Shown here piece by piece: positions 1 through 6,270 of a stretch of 6,456 nt of DNA. The notes under the pieces are model-generated. The model had not been told where the DNA came from, did no database searches, and worked only from the letters and a program-made list of their open reading frames with translations. Both the position numbers and the translations under genes were made by a program. How positions within the stretch are numbered: the first letter of the stretch is position 1; every line of letters starts with the position of its first letter. Source of the stretch: Thermoplasmata archaeon (GTDB taxonomy: Archaea; Thermoplasmatota; Thermoplasmata; Lutacidiplasmatales; UBA184). The stretch spans positions 1 to 6,456 of the forward strand of contig JASHQN010000064.1 in NCBI GenBank assembly GCA_030039135.1, read 5' to 3'.

Positions 1-2441
1 GGAGAGAGGGTCTGCCGGCTGCTCTCGAACTCCGCGATCGTCGGATCGGGGACGATAGTGAGGCTCACCGAGCGGTTCGCGGAGCCCTGGTCGGAGTCAG
101 TCACGGTGAGGTTAACGAGCACCGTGGCGGCGTCGAGCGTCGGGCAGGAGACGGTCGCCGCATCGACCCCGACGCATCCGGCCGGGAGTCCGGCCCAGTC
201 GTACGCGACGTCCCCGGAGCCCCCGGTAACGTTCCCTGCAGTGAATCGTACGGCCTGCCCCACGTCGGCGCTGCCGGGCGTGGCCACGAGCTCGCCGATC
301 GCGAGATCCGGATAGGCGACGAACGCGACCGTCCGCTCCGCCGTTCCGCCGTCGGTGTCGGTCACGGTCAGCGTCACGTTCCACCGGCCCGCGGCGGAGG
401 GGGCGCACGAGAGCGAGCTCTCGTTCCGGGACGCACATCCCGGCGGGAGGGCCGACCACGCGTAGCGGTAGGAGCCCGTCCCACCGGAAACGCCGGTCGC
501 GGTGAAGATCGTCGAGCCTCCGAGGTCAACCGTGGCGGGGGAGGCCACGAGGCTGTCTACCGACGGTCCGACGAGCACCGCGTAGTCCAGCACGGGACTC
601 TCGGCCGTGAAGTTGTTGGCATCGACGACGGTGACGCCGATGTCGTAGACGCCCGGCGTCGACGGAGTGCAGGTCACGGTACCGGTGCTCGTTCCTGCGC
701 ACGGGGTGGGAAGTCCGCCCCATACGTACGAGTACGGCACCCGCCCGCCCGAAGGACTCGCCGTGAACGTCACGTTCGCCCCGGTCTCGATCGAGGTAGG
801 GTCGGCCATCGGAGATCCCACGGTAGGATCGCTGGCTACGGTATACGAGATCGTCGGGCTGACGGAGGAGGCGCCCTCCGAGTCGGTGATGGTGACATTG
901 ATCCGGTAGGTGGTCGCGACCGCGGGGTCGCACTCGAGGGTCGGCGAGTCAGAGCTCGAGCAGCCGAGCCCGGTAGGGGTCACGTGCCAGGCGAACCCGT
1001 CGCCGCCCGAGCCCGCGCTGAGAACGCTCGTGTTGAATGTGACGCTCTGGCCGACGTCCGCGCCCCCGGGGGTCGCGGCGGGAGCGCTGACCGCCGGGGC
1101 GCAGCCCGCGGACACGGAAACGCTCAGCGTGCCCCCAGCCGGAACATCGCAGAGTCCGAGGTCAGCGGAGTTCCCGGTCCAGTTCACCCAAACCTCGTAG
1201 TCACCCGGGTGGAGAGTGAGGTTGGCCCAATCTCCGACGAAGCTCCAGGCGTCCCGAGGGATCGCGATCGTTCCGCTCGCGACCCCGGAGGCCTTGACGG
1301 ATAGCACCCCGACCTCGGCCTGATCGTACGCCGCCTCGGGGATCGCGTCCGTCGACGTTCCGTTCAGCTGCCTCGTGTACGGCAGGCCGGCGGCGTCGTG
1401 CGTCGGGATCGACTCGACGTCGCTGATCGTCTCCGCGGTGTTGGAACCGAAGTTCCAGGCTGACGGCGGAGCCTCGAAGTTGTGGCCGTTCCAGTACTCG
1501 AGCTCCGTGCTGGCGTTGGTGCCGGCGCGGGCCTCGGTGGACGACCCACCCCCCGGTCCTCCGAGGATGAACTCTGCATCATAGAAGATTCCCGCCGGGT
1601 TGTACTGCGTGCCGTCGACGCGGAAGTTGTTGTCGGCCGAATACTGGGTCGCCCACGGCCACACGACGTTGTCGTACGTCACGTAGCCCGACGTGCCGTC
1701 GTCGAAGTATTCGAACGCGACTTCTGGGACGTTTCCGGAGGACAGGTACGACCGGACGAGGAGCGACAGCGTGCCTGGGGAGCCGGTGTAGATGTACGAC
1801 CCGGGGTGGCCGTAGGCGGTGACGGCATAGTACCCTTCGCAGCCCTCGTACGAATAGACGGTCCCGTTGCCCTGCACCGCCGAGTTCGAAAGGCACATGC
1901 TCCGGCTGCTCAGGTTCCAGATGTTGTTCTCGAACCAGAGGAACCCAGTGGAACTGTTCAGGAAGGCGACATCCTGGATCCAGTAGGCATACGTCACGCC
2001 CTCATCGACGAACTGCAGCACGACGTTGAGCTGGTTCGTGAACGAGCTGTCCCCGTCCTTCGAGATGTTCATCCTCTGCCAGGAGAAGGTGCCGAGGAAT
2101 TCGGTGGTGGTGTAGGTGTAGCCCGAGCCTCCCGTGCCCACGCCGAAGTCGGCGATCCCCATGGGGGCGGGCTCAGAGGAGTAGATCGCGTTCGGGTCGA
2201 CGGTGCTCGGAGAGGGTTCCCCGGTCATCGGGAGTCGGGCCGGCGGCATCGCCACCGGTCCGTGAGCGGTGCTCGATCCGGAGGCCTCCGGGGCGTGGGC
2301 CATGGCCTGCGGCGGGGACCCCGCGGCCGTGAGGGTCAGCGGGGCCGCGGGCAGGGCGAGCCCGATCAAGAGAAGCGAGAGCGCGAGGACGCTACTCGTC
2401 GGCCGGTGACGTCTTCGACCCGGTGATCGAGCGATGCGCAT
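1..2441 (-). CDS. Secreted thermopsin-like (peptidase family A5) protein with PKD-like repeats, C-terminus outside window
   Basis: The minus-strand frame is open from the ATG at 2441-2439 to the window edge, giving 813 residues with no stop; the C-terminus is missing. Residues 1-17 are basic (MRIARSPGRRRHRPTSS) and are followed by a hydrophobic core to about residue 40, a clear signal peptide. An Ala/Pro/Ser-rich stretch (41-88) leads into a thermopsin domain at about 90-345. Its family-like blocks are PAPMGIADFGV (91-101), FTNQLNVVLQF (134-144), YAYWIQDVAF (151-160), LGGPGGGSS (293-301) and YWNGHNF (316-322). A small beta-rich region (378-446) follows, with a PEGA-like LHPGDYEVWVN, then PKD-like repeats from 448. 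There are seventeen N-x-S/T sequons, fitting a glycosylated surface or secreted protein. Thermopsins are acid proteases; catalysis is not proven from sequence, and many paralogues in this lineage may be adhesive or structural. The start is chosen for the intact signal peptide and the TATA-like box upstream. A membrane anchor may lie in the missing end. Confidence 0.9.
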   Translation of the reverse strand, partial: MRIARSPGRRRHRPTSSVLALSLLLIGLALPAAPLTLTAAGSPPQAMAHAPEASGSSTAHGPVAMPPARLPMTGEPSPSTVDPNAIYSSEPAPMGIADFGVGTGGSGYTYTTTEFLGTFSWQRMNISKDGDSSFTNQLNVVLQFVDEGVTYAYWIQDVAFLNSSTGFLWFENNIWNLSSRSMCLSNSAVQGNGTVYSYEGCEGYYAVTAYGHPGSYIYTGSPGTLSLLVRSYLSSGNVPEVAFEYFDDGTSGYVTYDNVVWPWATQYSADNNFRVDGTQYNPAGIFYDAEFILGGPGGGSSTEARAGTNASTELEYWNGHNFEAPPSAWNFGSNTAETISDVESIPTHDAAGLPYTRQLNGTSTDAIPEAAYDQAEVGVLSVKASGVASGTIAIPRDAWSFVGDWANLTLHPGDYEVWVNWTGNSADLGLCDVPAGGTLSVSVSAGCAPAVSAPAATPGGADVGQSVTFNTSVLSAGSGGDGFAWHVTPTGLGCSSSDSPTLECDPAVATTYRINVTITDSEGASSVSPTISYTVASDPTVGSPMADPTSIETGANVTFTASPSGGRVPYSYVWGGLPTPCAGTSTGTVTCTPSTPGVYDIGVTVVDANNFTAESPVLDYAVLVGPSVDSLVASPATVDLGGSTIFTATGVSGGTGSYRYAWSALPPGCASRNESSLSCAPSAAGRWNVTLTVTDTDGGTAERTVAFVAYPDLAIGELVATPGSADVGQAVRFTAGNVTGGSGDVAYDWAGLPAGCVGVDAATVSCPTLDAATVLVNLTVTDSDQGSANRSVSLTIVPDPTIAEFESSRQTLS
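3..1100 (-). repeat. Array of PKD-like domain repeats, each with a cysteine pair
   Basis: Within the thermopsin-like protein, four complete Ig-like/PKD-like repeats lie at residues 448-537, 538-624, 625-711 and 712-798, and a fifth starts at 799 and runs off the window. Each opens with an 'xVGQxVTF / xTGANVTF / xLGGSTIF'-type strand, has a central 'W/YxW...LP' core, and ends in a 'VTVTDxxG'-like strand (INVTITDSEG, IGVTVVDANN, NVTLTVTDTDGG, VNLTVTDSDQG). Two cysteines exactly 10 residues apart recur in each: 494/504, 581/591, 669/679 and 756/766. The repeat period is 87-88 residues. The DNA copies have diverged, so this is a protein-level rather than a recent nucleotide repeat. PKD domains usually mediate extracellular binding or act as rigid spacers. 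The cysteine pairing is my inference of a stabilising disulfide. Confidence 0.85.
2322..2441 (-). other. Signal peptide of the thermopsin-like protein
   Basis: Residues 1-40 have a strongly basic n-region with six Arg in the first 14 residues, a hydrophobic h-region VLALSLLLIGLALPAAP (18-34), and a small-residue c-region ending about TLTAAG. A cleavage site after one of the Ala residues near 39-40 is plausible but not certain. The GRRRHR stretch contains paired Arg but does not match the Tat consensus (RRxFLK), so Sec export is the simpler reading. Export fits the thermopsin and PKD domains that follow. Confidence 0.8.
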
Positions 2442-2442
2442 A

Positions 2443-2452
2443 AGTACGTACT
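2443..2452. promoter_or_regulatory. Perfect 10-bp palindrome at the predicted transcript start of the thermopsin-like gene
   Basis: AGTACGTACT is identical to its own reverse complement. It sits one base from the ATG at 2441, where the TATA-like box would place the transcription start. An operator for a dimeric repressor would fit this place, but no second copy was seen in the gap and the motif is short. It may be chance. Confidence 0.25.
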
Positions 2453-2473
2453 ATGCCGAGGCGCTGAACCGGG

Positions 2474-2488
2474 CTATATGGCTTTCCG
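2474..2488 (-). promoter_or_regulatory. BRE/TATA-like promoter of the thermopsin-like gene
   Basis: Read on the minus strand, a purine-rich GGAAAG is followed by CCATATAG, the best A+T-rich block in this G+C-rich gap. The TATA core (2479-2475) is centred about 36 nt upstream of the ATG. With the usual archaeal spacing of about 26 nt, transcription would begin near 2451, giving a leader of roughly 10 nt. No Shine-Dalgarno sequence precedes the ATG, which suits a very short leader. This is positional inference without experimental support. Confidence 0.45.
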
Positions 2489-2605
2489 AGACCCGCGCCG
2501 GTCGCGCCCTGCGGTTCGGAGGGACCTCGATCCTCGGACGCGTAGCTCCGCCAGGAGCGCGGGCGCGGAACCCTCCCCGCCGGTACCTCTAGACCGGCGG
2601 CCAGC

Positions 2606-2615
2606 AAGTACAAAT
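2606..2615 (+). promoter_or_regulatory. Weak TATA-like box for the hydroxyacyl-CoA dehydrogenase/hydratase gene
   Basis: AAGTACAAAT is the only A+T-rich decamer shortly before the plus-strand gene. Its centre near 2611 would place transcription start near 2637, which is downstream of the GTG at 2618. If the box is real, translation would start at the in-frame GTG at 2651, preceded by AGGAAG at 2638-2643. The match to an archaeal TATA box is poor, so this is a tentative call that matters mainly for the choice of start. Confidence 0.2.
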
Positions 2616-2617
2616 CC

Positions 2618-4573
2618 GTGGCCCGGCTGCGCCGCGTAGGAAGCGTCGCCGTGCCGGGCCTTCGAACGTCCGCGAACCATCTCCGCCCACCCGCCGCGAT
2701 CGCCGTCCTCGGGGGCGGCAACATGGGAAGCGGCATCGCCCAGGCGTGTGCTCAGGCAGGCTTCCACCTCAGGGTGCGCGACGTCGATGCGCCGGCGCTC
2801 GCCCGGGGCCGCGCCCTCATCGAGAAAATGCTCGCCGGCGCGGTCGAGCGTCGCAAGCTCACGCCGGCCCGGCGCGACGAGGTGCTGGCCCGGATCGAGT
2901 TCACCACGGATCTTACCGAGGCGGTCCGCGGCACTGCGCTCGTGATTGAGGCCGTCTTCGAGGACGAAGCGGTGAAGCGCGACCTCTTTCGGGAGCTCGC
3001 GCCCCTCGTGGGCCCCGAGACGCTCGTCGCGACGAACACCTCCTCGCTCTCCGTGACCGGGCTTGCCGAAGGATTCCCGAACCCTGGCCGCTTCGCCGGT
3101 CTCCACTTCTTCTTCCCGGCCGCGATCAACAAGCTGGTCGAGATCGTCGGCGGGGCGAGGACCGACCCGTCGACGCTCTCGGAGCTCGAACGCTTCTCCT
3201 ACCTCGTTCGGAAGATCCCGATCACGACCGCCGACCGTGCGGGCTTCTGCGTGAACCGGTACTTCGTGCCCTATCTCAACGAAGCCGCGCGGCTGGCGGA
3301 GGAGAGCGCGGCGAGCCTGGCCACGATCGAGGAGGTGGGCCGAGAGCTGTTCGGCGCGACCCTCGGCCCGTTCGAACTGATGAACGTCACGGGCATCCCG
3401 ATCGCGTTCCACGCCGAGACGTCGCTCTACCGCGCCTTCGGTCCCGCCTACGCGCCGGCCCCGCGGCTCGAGGAGCAGTTTCGGAGCGGTAAGCCGTGGC
3501 CGTGGAAGGAGACCGAGGTCGAGCCCGAGAAGAAGCCCGTGGTCCGGGCCCGGTTCCTGGGGCTCACCTTCGGGATCGCGACGCGGCTGGTCGAGGAGGG
3601 GGTCGCGACGGCCGAGGCCACAGATCGGGGCGCGGTCGTGGGGCTCCGGCGGAAGTGGGGACCCTTCGCTCAGCTGTCCGGCCTCGGCCTGGGAGAGGGT
3701 CTCGGGCTGGTCGAGGCGTACGCCCGGAACTGGCCCGGCAACTTCCCCGTGGCGCAAACCCTCCGGGATCGTGCGGCCCGGGGCGAACGCACGTGGCCTC
3801 TCTCCCTCGTACGCGTCGAACGCTCCGGACCGGTCGCGTGGGTGCTGCTCGACCGCCCCGAGGTCCTGAACGCCCTCAACAGCGAGCTACTGCGCCAGAT
3901 CGATGCGACGTTCCGGGACCTCGAGACGGACCCGGGGCTAAGGGCTGTGATCCTCGCGGGATCGTCCCCCGTGTTCGCGGCGGGCGCCGACATCGAGGAG
4001 ATGTCGCGGAAATCCCTTCCGGAGGGGATCGAGTTCGGGTTCCTCGGACAGCGTGCCGCGGACCGCATCGAGCGCTTCCCGGCGCCGGTGATAGCGCTCG
4101 TCGAGGGCTACGCGCTCGGCGGGGGCCTCGAGCTCGCTCTCGCGGCGGACTTCGTCGTCGCGGCGGAGGGAGCGCAGCTCGGTCTGCCGGAGGTCACCCT
4201 CGGGATCCACCCCGGCATGGGAGGGGCGACCCGTCTCACTCGGCTCATCGGGCGGGCTCGGACGAAGATGCTGGTCTACACGGGCGCCCGCGTCTCGGCG
4301 GAAGAGGCGTTCCGACTCGGCGTGGTCGCCCGCGTCCTCCCGGCCGACAGCGCCCGGGACGACGTCGCGGCGATCGCCGGCGCGATCGCGGCCAACGCCC
4401 CCCTTGCGGTGCGCTGGGTGAAGCAGGTCATCGACCGTGGCCTCGACGCGTCGACCGCGAGCGCTCTGCACCTAGAAGCCGCGTCCGCGGGCCATACGTT
4501 CGGGACGGACGATCGCTCCGAGGGGATGAAGGCGTTCCTCGAGCGCCGGAAACCCGACTTCCGGGGAAAGTAA
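2618..4573 (+). CDS. Fused 3-hydroxyacyl-CoA dehydrogenase / enoyl-CoA hydratase (archaeal domain order)
   Basis: This 651-residue bifunctional enzyme hydrates enoyl-CoA and oxidises the (S)-3-hydroxyacyl-CoA with NAD+, or runs in reverse. The N-terminal dehydrogenase (about 27-385) has the Rossmann motif LGGGNMG (31-37), NTSS (140-143), the catalytic dyad His163 (GLHFFFP) and Glu175 (KLVEIV), and Asn213 in GFCVNR. A second copy of the C-terminal dehydrogenase helix domain follows at about 308-380. The crotonase domain (about 396-651) has the oxyanion segment AAGADIEEM (454-462) and both catalytic glutamates, Glu505 (GGGLEL) and Glu525 (LPEVTLG), so hydratase activity is expected. Dehydrogenase before hydratase is the reverse of bacterial FadB and matches archaeal fusions such as that of the Metallosphaera 3-hydroxypropionate/4-hydroxybutyrate cycle. 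Role: beta-oxidation or short-chain acyl-CoA conversion; chain length cannot be told. Phe166 stands where Asn is usual (HFFNP). Start: GTG 2618 is the outermost; GTG 2651 is an alternative, both giving an unconserved lead of 15-26 residues. It runs alone, divergent from the thermopsin gene. Confidence 0.93.
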   Translation: MARLRRVGSVAVPGLRTSANHLRPPAAIAVLGGGNMGSGIAQACAQAGFHLRVRDVDAPALARGRALIEKMLAGAVERRKLTPARRDEVLARIEFTTDLTEAVRGTALVIEAVFEDEAVKRDLFRELAPLVGPETLVATNTSSLSVTGLAEGFPNPGRFAGLHFFFPAAINKLVEIVGGARTDPSTLSELERFSYLVRKIPITTADRAGFCVNRYFVPYLNEAARLAEESAASLATIEEVGRELFGATLGPFELMNVTGIPIAFHAETSLYRAFGPAYAPAPRLEEQFRSGKPWPWKETEVEPEKKPVVRARFLGLTFGIATRLVEEGVATAEATDRGAVVGLRRKWGPFAQLSGLGLGEGLGLVEAYARNWPGNFPVAQTLRDRAARGERTWPLSLVRVERSGPVAWVLLDRPEVLNALNSELLRQIDATFRDLETDPGLRAVILAGSSPVFAAGADIEEMSRKSLPEGIEFGFLGQRAADRIERFPAPVIALVEGYALGGGLELALAADFVVAAEGAQLGLPEVTLGIHPGMGGATRLTRLIGRARTKMLVYTGARVSAEEAFRLGVVARVLPADSARDDVAAIAGAIAANAPLAVRWVKQVIDRGLDASTASALHLEAASAGHTFGTDDRSEGMKAFLERRKPDFRGK

Positions 4574-4619
4574 CCCCGAGTTACGGGGTCCGACCTCGGG
4601 AACCGCGCGGAAGTCGCCG

Positions 4620-5015
4620 CTAGCCCTCGGCCTCGAGGAAAGCGCGGTAGCCTTCGGCGTTCAAGAGTTGGCCGGCGGCGAGAGGCCCCGACAGCCGTAT
4701 CCGGAAGATCCAACCCTTGCCGTACGGGTCCTGGTTGATCAGCTCGGGGTGGGCCTTGAGTTCGGCGTTGACCTCGGTGACCGTCCCCGGCCCGGGCGCG
4801 TAGACGTCCGCGACGGTCTTCACCGATTCCAGGACGAGGACCGACGCCCCCGCTGCGACGCTCTTGCCCGGCGCGGACAGATCGACGTAGACGATGTCGG
4901 TCAACTGCGACTGAGCGTGATCGGTGATGCCGACCGTCGCGACGTCGCCCTCCGTTCGGACCCACTCGTGGCTCTTGGTGTACTGCCGGTCGTCCGGCAC
5001 GTTCTCCCCGCTCAT
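4620..5015 (-). CDS. gcvH: Glycine cleavage system H protein
   Basis: A 131-residue lipoyl carrier protein that shuttles the aminomethyl group from glycine decarboxylase (P protein) to the T protein and is reoxidised by dihydrolipoamide dehydrogenase in the cytoplasm. It has the full family pattern: YTKSHEWVR near the N-terminus, VGITDHAQSQLTDIVYVDLP-like core, lipoyl site ESVKTVADVYAP with Lys66 as the predicted lipoylated residue, and PELINQDPYGKGW (90-102). Length is normal. I chose ATG 5015 over the ATG at 5030 because GGGAGG lies 7 nt upstream of 5015 and the choice produces a 4-nt ATGA overlap with the ahcY stop; the longer form adds MGGRD, which is not part of the family. Genes for P, T and L proteins are not in the window, so a role in lipoate relay rather than glycine cleavage cannot be excluded, but the sequence is a typical GcvH. 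Confidence 0.95.
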   Translation of the reverse strand: MSGENVPDDRQYTKSHEWVRTEGDVATVGITDHAQSQLTDIVYVDLSAPGKSVAAGASVLVLESVKTVADVYAPGPGTVTEVNAELKAHPELINQDPYGKGWIFRIRLSGPLAAGQLLNAEGYRAFLEAEG

Positions 5016-6250
5016 GTCCCTGCCTCCCATGCGGCCGCGTACTCCCGCTGCTCCGCCGTCGGTTCGTCGACCCGCGCTCCCATCGAGGGCAACGCGGCGA
5101 TCGCGACCGCCTGGTCGAGATGCCGCGGGACCGGGTGGACCCGGGGCGCCAGCGACCGGCCGTTCTTCGCCAGGTGCTCAGCGCTCAGCGCCTGCAGCGC
5201 GAAGGAGAGATCCATCACCTCGACCGGGTGGCCCTGACCCGCGGCGAGGTTGATGAGCCGGCCCTCACCGAGGAGGAACGCGCGCCGGCCGTCGGCGAAA
5301 CGGTACTCCTCGACGTTCCGTCGCACCGGACGGTGCGAGACTGCGAGTCCCTCGAGGTCCGTCCGGGACACTTCGACGTCGAAGTGCCCGGCGTTGGCGA
5401 GAAGGCAGCCGTCCTTCAGCACCCGGAAGTGCTCGTCCCGCACGACGCGCGTGGAGCCTGTGACCGTCACGATCAGGTCGGCCTCGCGGGCGGCATCGAG
5501 CATCGGCATGACCCGGAACCCGTCGAATCGGGCTTCGAGCGCCCGCACCGGATCGACCTCGGTGACCACGACATCGGCGCCCAGGCCCCGCAGCCGCGCC
5601 GCGACGCCCTTTCCGCACCACCCGTATCCGGCCACCACGGCGACCCTTCCGGCGATCAGGAGGTTCGTCGCCGAGAGGACCCCATCGATCGTGGACTGGC
5701 CGGTCCCGTAGCGATTGTCGAACAGGTGCTTCATGTCCGCGTCGTTCACGTCGATCGCCGGAAAGAGGAGCTTACCGGACCGCTCGAGCGCCTTGAGTCG
5801 GACCACCCCCGTCGTCGTCTCTTCCGTCGACCCGCGGATCCGGCCCCGCTCGCCGCGTTCCGAATGGACCAGGGCGACCAGGTCGGCCCCGTCGTCGACG
5901 ATCACGTCCGGGTCGGCGTCGAGCATCCGGCGGATCCCCTCCCGATACTCCGCGACCGTCTCACCCCTTCTGGCAAGCGTCTCGATGCCCGCCTCCCCGA
6001 GCGCCGCGACGGCGTCGTCGTCGGTCGAGAGCGGATTGCCCGCGGCGAGGTGGACCTCGGCTCCCCCCGCTGCGAGGGCGAGAGCAAGGACCGCGGTCTT
6101 CGATTCCACGTGGAGCACCGCGGAGACCGTCAGGCCCTGGAACGGCTTCTCCGACTCGAACCGACGCCGGATCCCCTCAAGGATCGGCATGTGCGAGCGC
6201 GCCCAGTCGACCTTCTGGCGCCCCGCGTCCAGGTCTCCCGGCGAGCCCAC
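5012..6250 (-). CDS. ahcY: Adenosylhomocysteinase (S-adenosyl-L-homocysteine hydrolase), archaeal short form
   Basis: This 412-residue cytoplasmic enzyme reversibly splits S-adenosylhomocysteine (or, in some archaea, S-inosylhomocysteine) into homocysteine and the nucleoside, relieving product inhibition of methyltransferases. Seen in sequence: HVESKTAV (47-54), NPLSTDDD (82-89), VDDGADLV (118-125), TEETTTGV (142-149), FPAIDVND followed by Lys174 and Asp178-Asn179 (KHLFDN), RYGTGQST (180-187), the NAD-binding GYGWCGKG (208-215), NAGHFDVE (286-293, His289) and AAGQGHPVEVMD (336-347, His341). All expected catalytic and NAD-binding blocks are present. It ends in WEAGT, lacking the C-terminal Lys/Tyr tail of the eukaryotic and most bacterial enzymes, and reads RYGTG where those have LYGC. 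The GTG start gives the usual archaeal N-terminus (GRQKVDWARSHMPIL) and lies about 25 nt below a TATA-like box with no ribosome site, so a leaderless mRNA is likely. gcvH follows in the same transcript. Confidence 0.96.
   Translation of the reverse strand: MGSPGDLDAGRQKVDWARSHMPILEGIRRRFESEKPFQGLTVSAVLHVESKTAVLALALAAGGAEVHLAAGNPLSTDDDAVAALGEAGIETLARRGETVAEYREGIRRMLDADPDVIVDDGADLVALVHSERGERGRIRGSTEETTTGVVRLKALERSGKLLFPAIDVNDADMKHLFDNRYGTGQSTIDGVLSATNLLIAGRVAVVAGYGWCGKGVAARLRGLGADVVVTEVDPVRALEARFDGFRVMPMLDAAREADLIVTVTGSTRVVRDEHFRVLKDGCLLANAGHFDVEVSRTDLEGLAVSHRPVRRNVEEYRFADGRRAFLLGEGRLINLAAGQGHPVEVMDLSFALQALSAEHLAKNGRSLAPRVHPVPRHLDQAVAIAALPSMGARVDEPTAEQREYAAAWEAGT
5023..5028 (-). promoter_or_regulatory. 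Shine-Dalgarno sequence of gcvH inside the end of ahcY
   Basis: GGGAGG on the minus strand is complementary to the 3' end of 16S rRNA and is spaced 7 nt from the ATG at 5015. It lies within the last codons of ahcY. It decides the gcvH start and suggests translation of gcvH by internal initiation on the ahcY transcript. Confidence 0.75.
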
Positions 6251-6270
6251 GGGCGTCCGGAACGGCCTCG

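Noticed and set aside
112..933. Short minus-strand frames (112-459 and 526-933) in the repeat region
   Set aside because: They are in a different frame from the thermopsin/PKD reading, which is open across the whole stretch and shows a regular repeat; their Arg-rich products are frame-shift shadows.
1482..2426. Plus-strand open frame of 314 codons
   Set aside because: It lies antisense to the thermopsin domain and signal peptide. Its Arg/Val/Gly/Asp-rich translation shows no recognisable motif and is typical of antisense frames in G+C-rich genes.
2516..2605. Possible small gene or RNA in the divergent gap
   Set aside because: No start with a ribosome site, no tRNA-like cloverleaf and no conserved RNA motif was seen; the stretch is plain G+C-rich sequence.
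2474..3757. Minus-strand open frame of 427 codons opposite the dehydrogenase domain
   Set aside because: The plus strand codes a well-conserved enzyme with all key motifs. The antisense product is Arg/Glu/Gly-rich low-complexity sequence.
4573..4589. Hairpin ACCCCG-AGTTA-CGGGGT between the convergent genes, as a possible terminator
   Set aside because: The stem is only 6 bp and no T-tract follows on either strand. Archaeal terminators depend on T-runs, so chance in G+C-rich DNA is the simpler explanation.
3496..4623. Plus-strand open frame of 375 codons overlapping the fusion gene in another frame
   Set aside because: Composed mostly of Arg, Gly and Pro, as expected for a shifted frame of G+C-rich coding DNA; the enoyl-CoA hydratase domain is in the other frame.
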